Below are positions 17,840-28,522 of a stretch of 64,000 bases of DNA, piece after piece. The stretch is from Ancylomarina subtilis (GTDB lineage: Bacteria; Bacteroidota; Bacteroidia; Bacteroidales; Marinifilaceae): contig NZ_SHKN01000001.1 of NCBI RefSeq assembly GCF_004217115.1, positions 2,173,781 through 2,237,780 of the forward strand, in the 5' to 3' direction. Below the pieces are notes generated by a model. The model was not told the DNA's origin, searched no databases, and saw only the letters and a list, made by a program, of their open reading frames with translations. Each line of letters begins with the position of its first letter. The first letter of the stretch is position 1. A program made the position numbers and the translations under genes.

Positions 17840-18946
17840 TTAATTTGCATTGACTAAATTAGTGTAATATACTTCATGTGCGACTTTATCAACAATATGC
17901 TTTACAAATTTCAGATCATACATCGAACTAAAAATCTGATCCATCAAAGCTAGCGTATCTTCACTTAGCATTTCGGAAAGCTGGATACTGGTTCCATCTT
18001 CAAAAGTAATTTTTATATCACGTCCCTTTCTACAGAATGCGACGTTTGCTTCATTAACATCATTTTGATGCTTCACAACCTCAATAGTAGCCCCTTCTTG
18101 TAACACATCATTTCTATAAACCACGTAATTTCCAGAAACTGAACTCCATTCGATTTTAATGCTACCCAATACCAGTGAATATTTCAATTCTCCTTCATTC
18201 GTTTCATCTGATTTCGAGATCTCAACCTCTTCCATGAAAAGAATAGCATCACCTTTCATCAAATTAAACTCATAATTTATCATTTCGCCAGCACTAAAGT
18301 CAACACCAACTGAATAATCATTCGTGAAGGTAAATTTAGATTGATAGTCAAAATTCAAATCCTCAGAAATAGACCAATCAACAAATAATTCGCCCGCTTT
18401 CTCTTTTTCAACCTCAATCTCAGAATTCAATAAATAATCAAACTCAATACCTCCTGAGTAAGTGTAATTATAATCAGTTGTTGTAATAACAAAATCATTG
18501 GTATACTCAGTTGCTTCATCCACGTAAAGCATCCATGGGCGCATGGCTTTCTCTTTTGGCAATCGCAAAATAAATGATTCCGAATCGCCTACCTTCTCAA
18601 ATGCACTTTGATATCCGTTTTTGATGGTCCCTTGTTGATCAGGAATTCCCTTTTTATAATCATAAACACCTTTAATATCATCAAGTGTGATGCTCATAGC
18701 ATATCTGGAATCCATACTGCCTGCATAATTACTTTTTAGGTTTGTGCCATCCTCAACTGTTATTATCTCAAATCCTTTTGATTCCGAAATATCTACAACA
18801 GCATCAGTAACCGCATTCGCTTTAACTTCCATTAATTGTACAAGAGAAAGATCATGTTCTAAATTATTGTCAGACTTATCTGAGCAACTCCAAAATATTG
18901 CTGAGAACAATAACAGCGTTCCAAAACTTATAATGCATTTTTTCAT
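17840..18946 (-). CDS. Unknown lipoprotein
   Basis: 368 residues. The signal peptide ends in a lipobox (IFWSCSD, lipid-bearing Cys near residue 21), so the protein should be an outer- or inner-membrane lipoprotein. The mature part is acidic and rich in beta-type sequence with no repeats and no motif I recognise. A segment near residue 110-140 reads like part of a secreted domain ('SFILRLPKEKAMRPWMLYV'). Flanked by an intrinsic terminator and a 476-bp divergent region, so it is probably a single-gene unit. No function is proposed. Confidence 0.75.
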   Translation of the reverse strand: MKKCIISFGTLLLFSAIFWSCSDKSDNNLEHDLSLVQLMEVKANAVTDAVVDISESKGFEIITVEDGTNLKSNYAGSMDSRYAMSITLDDIKGVYDYKKGIPDQQGTIKNGYQSAFEKVGDSESFILRLPKEKAMRPWMLYVDEATEYTNDFVITTTDYNYTYSGGIEFDYLLNSEIEVEKEKAGELFVDWSISEDLNFDYQSKFTFTNDYSVGVDFSAGEMINYEFNLMKGDAILFMEEVEISKSDETNEGELKYSLVLGSIKIEWSSVSGNYVVYRNDVLQEGATIEVVKHQNDVNEANVAFCRKGRDIKITFEDGTSIQLSEMLSEDTLALMDQIFSSMYDLKFVKHIVDKVAHEVYYTNLVNAN

Positions 18947-19422
18947 ATCATCGGAATTAGGTTATCTATTGGGGCAATCATATTGATCTTAATAATGCGA
19001 CACACTTAATCACAAAGATTATACCAAAATACATCGTTGTTATATCAATATAAACATAAACCCCTACCATAGAAATGATTCAGAGCATCAAGTTACAAAA
19101 AGCAGCTGTCATTAGGAATAATATCAAAGTCTTTTTGTGTAGTCAAAAAGGAATTCGTGTAGTAAAATTCCACAAAAGTCGGCTCAAGTATTATAATTAA
19201 CGTGATTATCTATCCAATTTTCAATCCGCTTTATTTAGATTTCTTCTAAACGAATAAATTCGGAATTTAATCATACGAAATTTAATGTTTGAAAGTCAGT
19301 GAAGTTGGGAATTTGCAATGTACACTTCAAAGACATATGTCTTTTAGCTCTCCTACACAATCAAAATACGATTGGTATTATTTATTAAGCAAATCATCTA
19401 ACCCATTCCAAAAGAATCAGCT
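18947..19422. other. Divergent intergenic region between the lipoprotein gene and maeB
   Basis: 476 bp, AT-rich. A 7-bp inverted repeat CTTTTTG/CAAAAAG lies at 19131-19150. I found no clear TAnnTTTG promoter for either gene and no credible small gene; the open frame at 19289-19567 overlaps maeB out of frame and looks spurious. Confidence 0.4.
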
Positions 19423-21681
19423 ATGGCTAAATTTACCAAAGAAGATGCCCTTCGATATCACGAAGGCAAACGTCCTGGAAAAATTGAAGTTATTCCGACC
19501 AAACCCCACTCCACACAACTGGATTTATCGCTGGCCTACTCACCTGGAGTTGCCGAGCCCTGTTTAGAAATCCAAAAGAATCCTAAAGACGTTTATAAGT
19601 ACACTGCAAAAGGAAACCTTGTAGCTGTAATTTCAAATGGAACTGCGGTTTTGGGATTAGGTGATATCGGTGCAGAAGCTGGAAAACCCGTTATGGAAGG
19701 GAAAGGTTTATTGTTTAAAATCTTTGCTGATATCGATGTTTTCGATATTGAAGTCGACACTAAAGATGTGGATGAATTTGTCAAAATTGTAAAAGGTATT
19801 GCGCCAACATTTGGGGGCATCAATCTGGAGGATATTAAAGCTCCCGAATGTTTTGAGATTGAAGATCGACTCAAAACTGAGCTAAACATTCCTATCATGC
19901 ACGACGATCAGCATGGAACTGCGATCATTTCATCAGCAGGTATGTTGAATGCTATCGAAATTCAAAAGAAAAAAATTGAAGACATCAAATTAGTTGTCAA
20001 CGGAGCGGGAGCATCGGCAGTAGCGTGTACACGACTCTATATTTCACTTGGGGTAAAAAAGGAGAATATTGTCATGGTGGACAGCAAAGGTGTGATTCAT
20101 AACTCACGAACCGATTTAAGTGCTATAAAACGTGAATTTGCCACCAAGAGAAACCTTCATACACTGGAAGAAGCTATTGATGGTGCCGATATGTTTCTGG
20201 GCCTATCTGTAGCCAATGTATTAACGCCTGAAATGGTTAAAAGCATGGCTGATCGTCCCATTGTGTTTGCCCTGGCCAACCCCAATCCTGAAATTAAGTA
20301 TGAACTCGCAATGAAAGTCCGTAAGGACTTAATAATGGCCACAGGAAGATCAGATCACCCCAATCAGGTTAATAATGTTTTGGGCTTTCCTTTCATTTTT
20401 AGAGGTGCTTTAGATGTAAAAGCCACCGGCATAAATGAGGAAATGAAAATTGCAGCTGTAAAGGCTCTGGCTGATTTAGCAAAAGAAGATGTTCCCGACA
20501 TGGTCAATACCGCCTATAAGGAAATGAATTTAAATTTCGGAACAGATTACATCATCCCTAAACCTCTTGATCCAAGACTATTAACAGTGGTTGCACCCGC
20601 TGTTGCCAAAGCTGCGATGGAGTCAGGTATCGCCCATACTCCCATTACAGATTGGGAAGCTTACGAAATGGAATTGGAACAACGAATGGGACGAAACAAT
20701 AAACTTCTAAGAGCCTTAACAAATAAAGCCCGAAGAAATCCGAAGCGGGTAATATTTGCAGAAGGAGAAAACTTTAAGGTCCTCAAAGCAGCTCAAAACG
20801 TCTTACATGAAGGAATAGCAGAGCCAATATTATTGGGGGATAAGAAAAAAATTAAAAAACTCATTTTGGATAATGATCTGGATATTGAAAATATCCCTGT
20901 TATTGACTGGAATTCAAGAAAAGAACAAGGCAGACGTGAGAGATTTGCTCATGTTTTATTCGAAAAAAGGAACCGAAAGGGCTTAACCTATTCCGAAGCT
21001 TTGGAACTGATGACCAATCGCAACTATTTTGGTGCAATGATGGTGGAAACTGGCGAAGCTGATGCTCTATTAAGCGGATCAACATCTAAATATGCAGATA
21101 CCATAAAACCTGCCATTCACACTGTCGGAATCAAACCCGAAATCAATCATATTGCAGGTATGTATCTGTTAATGACCAAGCAAGGCCCTCTTTTCTTTTC
21201 GGATACAACGGTCAATCCTCGTCCGGATGCAAAAACAATAGTCGATACCACATTACTAACGGCAGAGGCTGTCCGCAAGTTCAATATTGAACCTGTTGTC
21301 GCCCTCGTTTCCTATTCTAACTTTGGGTCGATACGCACAGGAAGTCCGGTACGTGTTCAGCAAGCAACGGCAATTTTACATCGTGAACATCCCAATTTAA
21401 TTGTTGATGGTGATATTCAGATGAACTTTGCCTTAAATAGTGAATTGCGAAACCAAAAGTTTCCTTTTTCAAAACTTGGCAAAAAACGCGTGAATACCAT
21501 CATCTTCCCAAACTTAAGCAGCGGAAATATCAGTTATAAATTGATACAGGAACTTGGTGGAGCCGAAGCTATAGGCCCAATTCTACTTGGCATGAACAAA
21601 TCGATTCATGTGATTGCATTGGAAAGCTCTGTTCGCGAAATCGTGAACATGGTAACCATTGCAGTAGTGGATGCTCAATAA
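19423..21681 (+). CDS. maeB: NADP-dependent malic enzyme fused to a phosphotransacetylase-like domain
   Basis: 752 residues, the usual length of the MaeB fusion. The malic enzyme half (about 1-430) contains [23 protein letters not shown], '[12 protein letters not shown]' and an NADP-binding fold with '[12 protein letters not shown]'. The second half (about 435-752) resembles phosphate acetyltransferase ([17 protein letters not shown]; '[21 protein letters not shown]'). It decarboxylates malate to pyruvate, making NADPH. In characterised MaeB enzymes the second domain mainly has a regulatory role (acetyl-CoA sensing). Single gene ending at a strong shared terminator. Confidence 0.95.
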   Translation: MAKFTKEDALRYHEGKRPGKIEVIPTKPHSTQLDLSLAYSPGVAEPCLEIQKNPKDVYKYTAKGNLVAVISNGTAVLGLGDIGAEAGKPVMEGKGLLFKIFADIDVFDIEVDTKDVDEFVKIVKGIAPTFGGINLEDIKAPECFEIEDRLKTELNIPIMHDDQHGTAIISSAGMLNAIEIQKKKIEDIKLVVNGAGASAVACTRLYISLGVKKENIVMVDSKGVIHNSRTDLSAIKREFATKRNLHTLEEAIDGADMFLGLSVANVLTPEMVKSMADRPIVFALANPNPEIKYELAMKVRKDLIMATGRSDHPNQVNNVLGFPFIFRGALDVKATGINEEMKIAAVKALADLAKEDVPDMVNTAYKEMNLNFGTDYIIPKPLDPRLLTVVAPAVAKAAMESGIAHTPITDWEAYEMELEQRMGRNNKLLRALTNKARRNPKRVIFAEGENFKVLKAAQNVLHEGIAEPILLGDKKKIKKLILDNDLDIENIPVIDWNSRKEQGRRERFAHVLFEKRNRKGLTYSEALELMTNRNYFGAMMVETGEADALLSGSTSKYADTIKPAIHTVGIKPEINHIAGMYLLMTKQGPLFFSDTTVNPRPDAKTIVDTTLLTAEAVRKFNIEPVVALVSYSNFGSIRTGSPVRVQQATAILHREHPNLIVDGDIQMNFALNSELRNQKFPFSKLGKKRVNTIIFPNLSSGNISYKLIQELGGAEAIGPILLGMNKSIHVIALESSVREIVNMVTIAVVDAQ

Positions 21682-21692
21682 ATTAGATCAAT

Positions 21693-21731
21693 AAAAAGCT
21701 TTAGCTGAAACAAAGTCAGCTAAGGCTTTTT
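21693..21731. terminator. Shared bidirectional terminator (maeB and the lamin-tail protein gene)
   Basis: Long stem AAAAAGCTTTAGCTGA (21693-21708) with TCAGCTAAGGCTTTTT (21716-21731), one mismatch and a 7-nt loop. Flanking A- and T-tracts suit both strands, and two genes converge here. Confidence 0.85.
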
Positions 21732-21735
21732 TATT

Positions 21736-24700
21736 TTATTTCAATTTACCACCCAAAACACAAGTCTTTTTATAGGTTTTCACATCTCCGTCAGGATGAT
21801 ACAATTCAAAATAGATGACATAAACCCCTATGGGGGCTCGCTCCTTATTTGCCAATAAGCCATCCCAAAACAATTCATCTTTCGTCGATAATGTCAAATT
21901 GCTTGCCAAGCGTCTGATTTCTTTCCCAAAACTGTTATAAACTCTAATATTGGCCACATAACCGCTTTTGTCAAGATCAAAATTAATGATCAGCCTATCG
22001 TCCACCCCATCATTATCCGGCGAAAATATTTTGCTCTTAAATCCAAGGGTATTGATTTCAACTTCATCAATATCATAGGATGAATTTTGCATACCAGGTG
22101 TTCCAAAATCAATACTCTGAGCCGCCGAAATCCAATTTGATGTCGAATTCGTTTCTTTAAAGGGATTAATTCTCTCCAATGAAACACCTTCATCTGAAGT
22201 AAGATTCTGCACGTGCATATCTTCATCATAAGCAAAATCATCTACCTGCTCCAGATTCCGATTTAAAAGAACCACACGCCCTTCATCATCATTATAAGAG
22301 GGCAAATTCTTCAATTGTAAAAAAGTCTTTTCGTCACAATGGCTGTAATTCAACTTGATATTCGCCGTATCTGTACTCACCAAAAGATAAGTCCCTGCTT
22401 CCAACATTTGGGATTTATCACTCAAAGGATAAACCTGATCGATTTGATAATTTTCATCCCGATTGGCAATAAACAAATCCCGAATATCAATGATTCGACC
22501 AGAGAGATTAAGCAATTCAATATAGTCTGCTCCACCAGGGTATGGATTAAACAACACTTCATTAATAACCAAATCACCTACCTGAGGCAAATCAGCAATT
22601 AAAAATTCAAACCCATTCTCTTCAATCGGATTCCCTGCTAAATCGACAAGTTGATCAGAAAACAGCAGCTGATATTGAATATTGTGTTCAAAATCCTGAG
22701 GGAAATTCAGTCGTAAAGCGAATTTTTCATTCTCAAGCTCAACAACTGAATCGGGATGCCCCATCCCCTGGTCTAAAGAAAAATTTTCAAGCATTAAGGC
22801 TTGACTCAATTCCAAATATTCACTAAAAAAGAGATCGATGGTATTCGAATTAATCAAATCATAAGCTAATAAACGAGGTGAAATAACATCCGGATTAATC
22901 CCTACAATTGAATTCTCCCTCCCAGGCGTACCTCCCGATTCGTCCATTGATGGCTGCCAATTATCGGCTTGCCAGGAATGATTGTTACAATCGACTCTTT
23001 CCAAAGTCCAACCACCATCCATTTTTTCATCATCACCATACCAATCCGATGAGTATGTGACTTCGTCAAGCAATACACCTGACGAAGATTCTAAGGAAAT
23101 ACGGGCACCTGAATTGGTCAGACTTGGGAAACTACTAAGGCCTAATATTTGTCCAAACTCTTTATAGAAATCAACTGCTGCATTCGAACACAGAATTAAA
23201 TAATCATGAGCTGGAAGTTCAAAATCAGAAAGAATTTTCACAGTATTGCCAACCCTTAGTTTGAAATTTTTAATGTTAACAGAATAATCTCTGGTATTAT
23301 ATATCTCAATAAATTCATATTCCGGCAAGCCCACAACCGGCGATTCATCTGCTAGAATTTCATTTATAACTAAATCATATTGCTTCGTTTCTTCATAAAA
23401 ATCAAATTCAATACTCATCAATTCAGAAACAGAACCTAAAAGATCCTGAATCCCTTCAATTCTCAGATTATATTTGCCTGTCATCAATTTATCCTGCAAC
23501 TGTAAAACCAGCTCGTTCTTTTTATTGGATGCTTTAATTTCCTTTATGAAAACGTCATTATCATCTCGCTTTAAACTAAAATTTCCCCCTTTTGATGACT
23601 CATTGAAGTTCAGATCTTCTGAAAAACGGAGGACTATTGAATCAGAATAAACAGCATAATTTCTAAGAAAAGGTGCCGTGTTATATCTCTCAATTGTAAA
23701 ATCGTCAAACCAAAGTTCACCTGCCCGTGAAGCTGATTCAAAATTAAAATCAAGTCCGGTATACCAAATCTCAGCCTCATTTACAACTTCAGAGATAACC
23801 CGACCTGCCTCCAACCAATTCGACTTATCTCCTAAACGATTATAATAAAGTTTCCATTCCCCTTTTGCAGTATATTCAACCTTTATAGCAACCTGTTCTT
23901 CTTCACTCCAATCAAAATCAGATTTTATCAAGAGCTCCGAATCATCATCATTTGTTTTCCATAAACTTAACAGGTCGTCAGAACCGGACAGATTTACGCC
24001 GACTGAATACAGCTGATCAGCTAATTCGGGATCATTGAAATCCATCAATAAATGGAAAACAAAATAATTTGCCGATGAAGGATCCCAATCCGAATTTTTA
24101 AGTAAGAATTCCCAATAAATAGACTCTGCACCAATCTGAATCTCTGGAATGGGTTTCAGAATATAACTATCACCTGTCGCATTTGTTAGATTGTGCTTTA
24201 AACTATAAGCCCCACCGATAGGTAGATATGAAGACGAAGTCCAGTCATAACGATTTTGCCAGACATCTAAATTCTGAGATTCAAAATCATCAGATATAAT
24301 TAGGGATTCATTTTGCACAAAAATTGACTGAACATCCGGAGCCAAATCACCACTCACTTCTAATTCAAAAGCATGCTTACCCGAATAATTCAAGCCATCA
24401 ATTTTTAATTGTCCATCGACCAAATTACCCATAGCTCCCGTTTGAGTTAAGTCACCATCACCCGAAACCAAATTGAGGTTGATAGATGAATTTTGATCTT
24501 TATCGATATTCTGATAGGCATCAACTGCAGCTAAAACCAGACTGAATTCTTCATCCGGAGCAATTCCTTTAGGGGAAGAGATAAAGGACAAGCGATCAGA
24601 AAACACCTCAATCTTATGCAGAGCTGACACAATCGGCTCTGTCAATTCACTTAATAGGGATGAACCTGTGGTCGAGCTTTTCCAGTCATGTTCTTTTCTA

Positions 24701-27243
24701 ATTTCAAGTTGAAATTGAGCATGATCAGGCAATAAACTTTTCTTAAAATAAATGCCTAATTCATACTCAGCCTGCTTTCCATTTTCAATCTCAATCTCCA
24801 AAGAGGTGAATGAAATATAATCCAGCTCTATTTTTGTCGTTTGAGCCACAACGTCTCCATCCTTCATTAAAACCGAACCAGCCAAATGTTTCTTCCAATC
24901 AAGGCCGGAATCATCAAGTTTATTATAAAATTTCATTGAACTGATAAGAGTTGGAGTTAAATCAAAAGTCGCTTCATCCTTTATAATAAAATTAAAAACC
25001 ACTTCTGAGTTATCCGGGCTAATCGCAATAGTACTCAAACTTTTAGACGATATAGGTGAGGTCGATTTTAGAATGTTTGAATTCGCATCCAAGCTCGAGA
25101 TAGTTTCACTCATCACTGGTTTCATTCCAGCAGCTTCAACCAGAATGGTGAAATTTTCAGCTTTATTGTAACTTAGATCTGTCCATACATATTTTCCATC
25201 CGTCAAATTCTTTTGCAAGCCTGAATCAGAAGTTAATTCCCCAGTGCCTGATGCCACAGAAACATTCGCTTCAATACTCGAATTGGAATCCTGATTACCA
25301 AATTTATCGACCGCTCCTAATTCAATTCCAAACACAGAATTTATCAACAATGTCTTTGGAGGCTTATTTGTGAAAATAAGTTCTGTGCCCTCAACATCAA
25401 CTTCAAAGCTTTTCCCCACCAAATCACCTGTAAACTCTTCAACCAGATGACTTCCATTAACCTCCCATTGAGAATGTGTACTATCGATTGTTGCCTGAAA
25501 AGTTGATCCATCTGTAGAATTTTCAGTCAGATAAATACACAGGGATAAATCTATTGTCTCCCCATCAGATATTGATGCAAGAACATCGTTCTCAGAAAAC
25601 AAAATAATGAGATCACTTTCGCTTTTCTGATAATCAGCGTTAACAATCTTATCGTTGATTTTTATTTGAAATCCACCAATCTCATTTGCCCAATTTACCG
25701 TATTCGCATCACCTGATATCAATCTGATTTTTTTCAGGACAGTCTCAACTTCATCATCCCCAGCATCCGAAATTTGAAAACGAAAAACCTCTTTATAATC
25801 ATCTTCGGTAACCGCTAAGGATGAAATATGCAGATCATCAGGTAGCCAATCAACCACATGTGCCTGAGTTGATTTTGCACTCGTAATAGAAATTGGACCA
25901 GAAATAATAGAATTAAAGCCTATTGCTGAAGCCTGTATTTCAATATCTTCTATCAGATTATAAACCAAATTATCAAATACAACTTCACCTAAGGTCATAT
26001 TATCCGACAAATTACCAGCTAAAACACCACTCCCCGTGGCAAGACTAATATCTATCAATGGATTTGCGTCTAGATCCGTATTCCCATTCTTATCTGTCGC
26101 ATTAAGAGAGACTGTAAAAATGGAATTTTTGATAATGTCATTTATTGGAATTGTCGTAAAATTCAATTTTGTATCTACCACAGAAATTTGATGTTCAGGC
26201 GAAATCACTGCGGTGCTATTCGCTATATCAAATCCTGATCCGGATGAAAAGGTTGTAATTCCAGCAGCTCCGGCTGCCAATTCTATCTGAACTTTCTGCC
26301 CATCAATAATTCCTGTAGTTTTCAGATAAGTTCTCAGTTCATATTCATGAGAAGAATTATCTGCAAGAGTAAAATCACCTTCTGAAAAATTCAAAATGAC
26401 TTCATCCGAACTTATATCAACGGAGCTTGTTGAAATAAATTCAGTTCCATCATAAATCACAAAGCCTTCAAACTGACTTGAGAGATCTGCAGGATGATCA
26501 GAAGCTATATTTTTGAACTTGATCGATGAGATTTTAGTATCCAATTCATCAGAACTTAAAGGCTCTGACAATCTAAACTTCAACAAAGCTTGAGCGGAAC
26601 CAATATCATTGGCAATTGAGCTAAGATTTTGAACATTCACTTGACTCGTCGGTTCTAAGACCTGAGTTAATTCATCATTGGAAACAACAATAGGAGTACC
26701 CGTAACTAAAATATCATCGATATATATTTTATCTGATGCATAAGTGGTTTTCATTCGAGCAACAAGTTGCAAACTGAAACCTTCTAAACCATTTTCTGTA
26801 GCCGTTGAACTTGTCCAATCAACAGTACTTTCGAAAAATGGAACTTCAACTCCTCCATCTAAAATATAGCAGAGCTTAATGTATTTATTATTAGCGGTTG
26901 AACCCGTACCGGTTTCAGCAGCCAGAACAGATATATTAATCCCTGTATAGCTAGAAATATCCAAAACAGAACTCTTCCAGATCGCTTCTCCATTGCAATC
27001 TAAAGCTTCTAATCTATCGGAGCCTGTATCAACTACTTTCACATAATCACCAGCATCATAAAAAATACAAGCACTCACATCTAAAGTCCAATTTACACCT
27101 GAAATATCATTCAATACATCCCCATCAAATCCTTTCCCAATATCTTCATTAAAATTTGCCGAATAAATCACCTCCTGAGCTTGTAAGCTCCCCATAGTCA
27201 GGAATAAAAAAAAGAATACTTTAAATAAAACAAGTGTTTTCAT
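21736..27243 (-). CDS. Giant secreted protein with lamin-tail domains and FlgD-like C-terminal domain
   Basis: 1835 residues from ATG 27243, where a signal peptide starts (MKTLVLFKVFFFLFLTMG); the in-frame start at 27282 adds a non-signal leader. The order is: a beta-sandwich segment at about 30-190, four or so long related Ig/invasin-like segments at about 190-1000 (recurring phrases 'LIFTNKPPKTLLINSVFGIEL', 'LSFISSPKGIAPDEEFSL'), a carbohydrate/LamG-like segment at about 1010-1210, a Big_5-like segment (TIDLFFSEYLEL), two lamin-tail domains (LVINEILADESP and LVINEVLFNPYPGG), and a FlgD-like Ig end (IFSPDNDGVDDRLIINFDLD ... YNSFGKEIRR). The lamin-tail plus FlgD-type end is common in large secreted proteins of this phylum, many of them T9SS cargo. 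Function unknown. Confidence 0.85.
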   Translation of the reverse strand: MKTLVLFKVFFFLFLTMGSLQAQEVIYSANFNEDIGKGFDGDVLNDISGVNWTLDVSACIFYDAGDYVKVVDTGSDRLEALDCNGEAIWKSSVLDISSYTGINISVLAAETGTGSTANNKYIKLCYILDGGVEVPFFESTVDWTSSTATENGLEGFSLQLVARMKTTYASDKIYIDDILVTGTPIVVSNDELTQVLEPTSQVNVQNLSSIANDIGSAQALLKFRLSEPLSSDELDTKISSIKFKNIASDHPADLSSQFEGFVIYDGTEFISTSSVDISSDEVILNFSEGDFTLADNSSHEYELRTYLKTTGIIDGQKVQIELAAGAAGITTFSSGSGFDIANSTAVISPEHQISVVDTKLNFTTIPINDIIKNSIFTVSLNATDKNGNTDLDANPLIDISLATGSGVLAGNLSDNMTLGEVVFDNLVYNLIEDIEIQASAIGFNSIISGPISITSAKSTQAHVVDWLPDDLHISSLAVTEDDYKEVFRFQISDAGDDEVETVLKKIRLISGDANTVNWANEIGGFQIKINDKIVNADYQKSESDLIILFSENDVLASISDGETIDLSLCIYLTENSTDGSTFQATIDSTHSQWEVNGSHLVEEFTGDLVGKSFEVDVEGTELIFTNKPPKTLLINSVFGIELGAVDKFGNQDSNSSIEANVSVASGTGELTSDSGLQKNLTDGKYVWTDLSYNKAENFTILVEAAGMKPVMSETISSLDANSNILKSTSPISSKSLSTIAISPDNSEVVFNFIIKDEATFDLTPTLISSMKFYNKLDDSGLDWKKHLAGSVLMKDGDVVAQTTKIELDYISFTSLEIEIENGKQAEYELGIYFKKSLLPDHAQFQLEIRKEHDWKSSTTGSSLLSELTEPIVSALHKIEVFSDRLSFISSPKGIAPDEEFSLVLAAVDAYQNIDKDQNSSINLNLVSGDGDLTQTGAMGNLVDGQLKIDGLNYSGKHAFELEVSGDLAPDVQSIFVQNESLIISDDFESQNLDVWQNRYDWTSSSYLPIGGAYSLKHNLTNATGDSYILKPIPEIQIGAESIYWEFLLKNSDWDPSSANYFVFHLLMDFNDPELADQLYSVGVNLSGSDDLLSLWKTNDDDSELLIKSDFDWSEEEQVAIKVEYTAKGEWKLYYNRLGDKSNWLEAGRVISEVVNEAEIWYTGLDFNFESASRAGELWFDDFTIERYNTAPFLRNYAVYSDSIVLRFSEDLNFNESSKGGNFSLKRDDNDVFIKEIKASNKKNELVLQLQDKLMTGKYNLRIEGIQDLLGSVSELMSIEFDFYEETKQYDLVINEILADESPVVGLPEYEFIEIYNTRDYSVNIKNFKLRVGNTVKILSDFELPAHDYLILCSNAAVDFYKEFGQILGLSSFPSLTNSGARISLESSSGVLLDEVTYSSDWYGDDEKMDGGWTLERVDCNNHSWQADNWQPSMDESGGTPGRENSIVGINPDVISPRLLAYDLINSNTIDLFFSEYLELSQALMLENFSLDQGMGHPDSVVELENEKFALRLNFPQDFEHNIQYQLLFSDQLVDLAGNPIEENGFEFLIADLPQVGDLVINEVLFNPYPGGADYIELLNLSGRIIDIRDLFIANRDENYQIDQVYPLSDKSQMLEAGTYLLVSTDTANIKLNYSHCDEKTFLQLKNLPSYNDDEGRVVLLNRNLEQVDDFAYDEDMHVQNLTSDEGVSLERINPFKETNSTSNWISAAQSIDFGTPGMQNSSYDIDEVEINTLGFKSKIFSPDNDGVDDRLIINFDLDKSGYVANIRVYNSFGKEIRRLASNLTLSTKDELFWDGLLANKERAPIGVYVIYFELYHPDGDVKTYKKTCVLGGKLK

Positions 27244-27452
27244 AGCTAAAAACTCTATATTCGTTGACTCGATTAACAACAAGAGATATTCTGGAATGTA
27301 AGAGAATATACTCCCTATATCTCTGATAAAATTGAACTAACCAATCAATGTTAATTCGATATTTAAGACTAACCCAGGTTCAATTCCAAAGACTAACTGA
27401 ATCTGAGTAAGTAAGTTATAATTATTAATCCAATTTAATAGAATTTTTTATT

Positions 27453-28445
27453 ATGAAAATTGCTGTCGTAGGCGCCACAGGTTTAGTGGGACAAAAAATT
27501 CTTGAGGTATTAACCGAAAGAAATTTCCCTGTAGATGAATTGTATCCCGTTGCAAGTGAAAGATCAAAGGGGAAAAAGATCGAATTTAGAGGTAAACAGG
27601 TAGCGGTAATTGGCATGAAAGAAGCAATTGAATTAAAACCTCATATTGCCATTTTCTCAGCTGGTGGTAATACCTCTCTTGAGTGGGCTCCTGAATTCGA
27701 AAAAGTAGGAACGTTTGTTGTTGATAATTCTTCAGCCTGGAGAATGCATCCTGAAAAAAAATTAATTGTACCTGAAATTAATTCTTCTGAACTTACAGTT
27801 GATGATAAAATTATCGCCAACCCAAACTGTTCTACCATACAAATGGTTGTTGCGCTAGCACCTCTTCATAAGAAATATAAAATTAAACGCCTGATCATCT
27901 CAACTTATCAATCGATTAGCGGAACCGGTGTAAAAGCTGTGAAGCAATTAGAAAATGAACGCGCTGGTATAGATGGTGAAATGGCCTACCCATACCCAAT
28001 TGATAAAAACTGCTTGCCTCATTGTGATGTATTCGAAGAGAATGCCTACACAAAAGAGGAAATGAAATTGATTAATGAGACCAGAAAGATTCTCTGTGAT
28101 GACTCAATTCGAATTACAGCAACTGCGGTTCGTGTTCCTGTTGTTGGTGGTCATTCAGAATCGGTAAATATTGAATTCGAAAAGGATTTTGATTTAGATG
28201 AGTTGAAAACTATTCTTTCTCAATCAGAAGGAATTATTCTTCAAGATGAACCCGAGAAAAATATTTATCCAATGCCACGATTTGCTCATGAAAAAAACGA
28301 AGTCTTTGTAGGAAGAATTCGTCGTGATTTCTCAAATCCTAACAGTTTAAATATGTGGATTGTTGCTGATAACCTTCGTAAGGGTGCCGCAACTAATGCT
28401 ATTCAGATTGCTGAATATCTAACTCAAAGTGGAATCGTTAGATAA
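27453..28445 (+). CDS. asd: Aspartate-semialdehyde dehydrogenase
   Basis: 330 residues. Rossmann motif VGATGLVGQKILEVL at the N-terminus; catalytic Cys in NPNCSTIQMV near residue 131; 'STYQSISGTGVKAV' follows; the catalytic His is in VVGGHSESVNIEF near 233. It reduces aspartyl phosphate to the semialdehyde for lysine, threonine and methionine synthesis. Single gene, with its own terminator shared with convergent hflX. No lysine-riboswitch-like leader is seen. Confidence 0.97.
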   Translation: MKIAVVGATGLVGQKILEVLTERNFPVDELYPVASERSKGKKIEFRGKQVAVIGMKEAIELKPHIAIFSAGGNTSLEWAPEFEKVGTFVVDNSSAWRMHPEKKLIVPEINSSELTVDDKIIANPNCSTIQMVVALAPLHKKYKIKRLIISTYQSISGTGVKAVKQLENERAGIDGEMAYPYPIDKNCLPHCDVFEENAYTKEEMKLINETRKILCDDSIRITATAVRVPVVGGHSESVNIEFEKDFDLDELKTILSQSEGIILQDEPEKNIYPMPRFAHEKNEVFVGRIRRDFSNPNSLNMWIVADNLRKGAATNAIQIAEYLTQSGIVR

Positions 28446-28463
28446 CCAATTTAAAACACATAC

Positions 28464-28506
28464 AAAAAAAGCGATGTTCCGTTTATTAAGGAACATCGCT
28501 TTTTTT
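28464..28506. terminator. Bidirectional terminator between asd and hflX
   Basis: A7-GCGATGTTCC (28464-28480) pairs with GGAACATCGC-T7 (28490-28506) across a 9-nt loop. Seven As on one side and seven Ts on the other serve both convergent genes. Confidence 0.92.
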
Positions 28507-28522
28507 GTATCACTATACCAAT

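Noticed and set aside
19289-19567. 92-codon frame overlapping the start of maeB
   Set aside because: Out of frame with maeB and with no protein-like pattern; the maeB start and product are clear.
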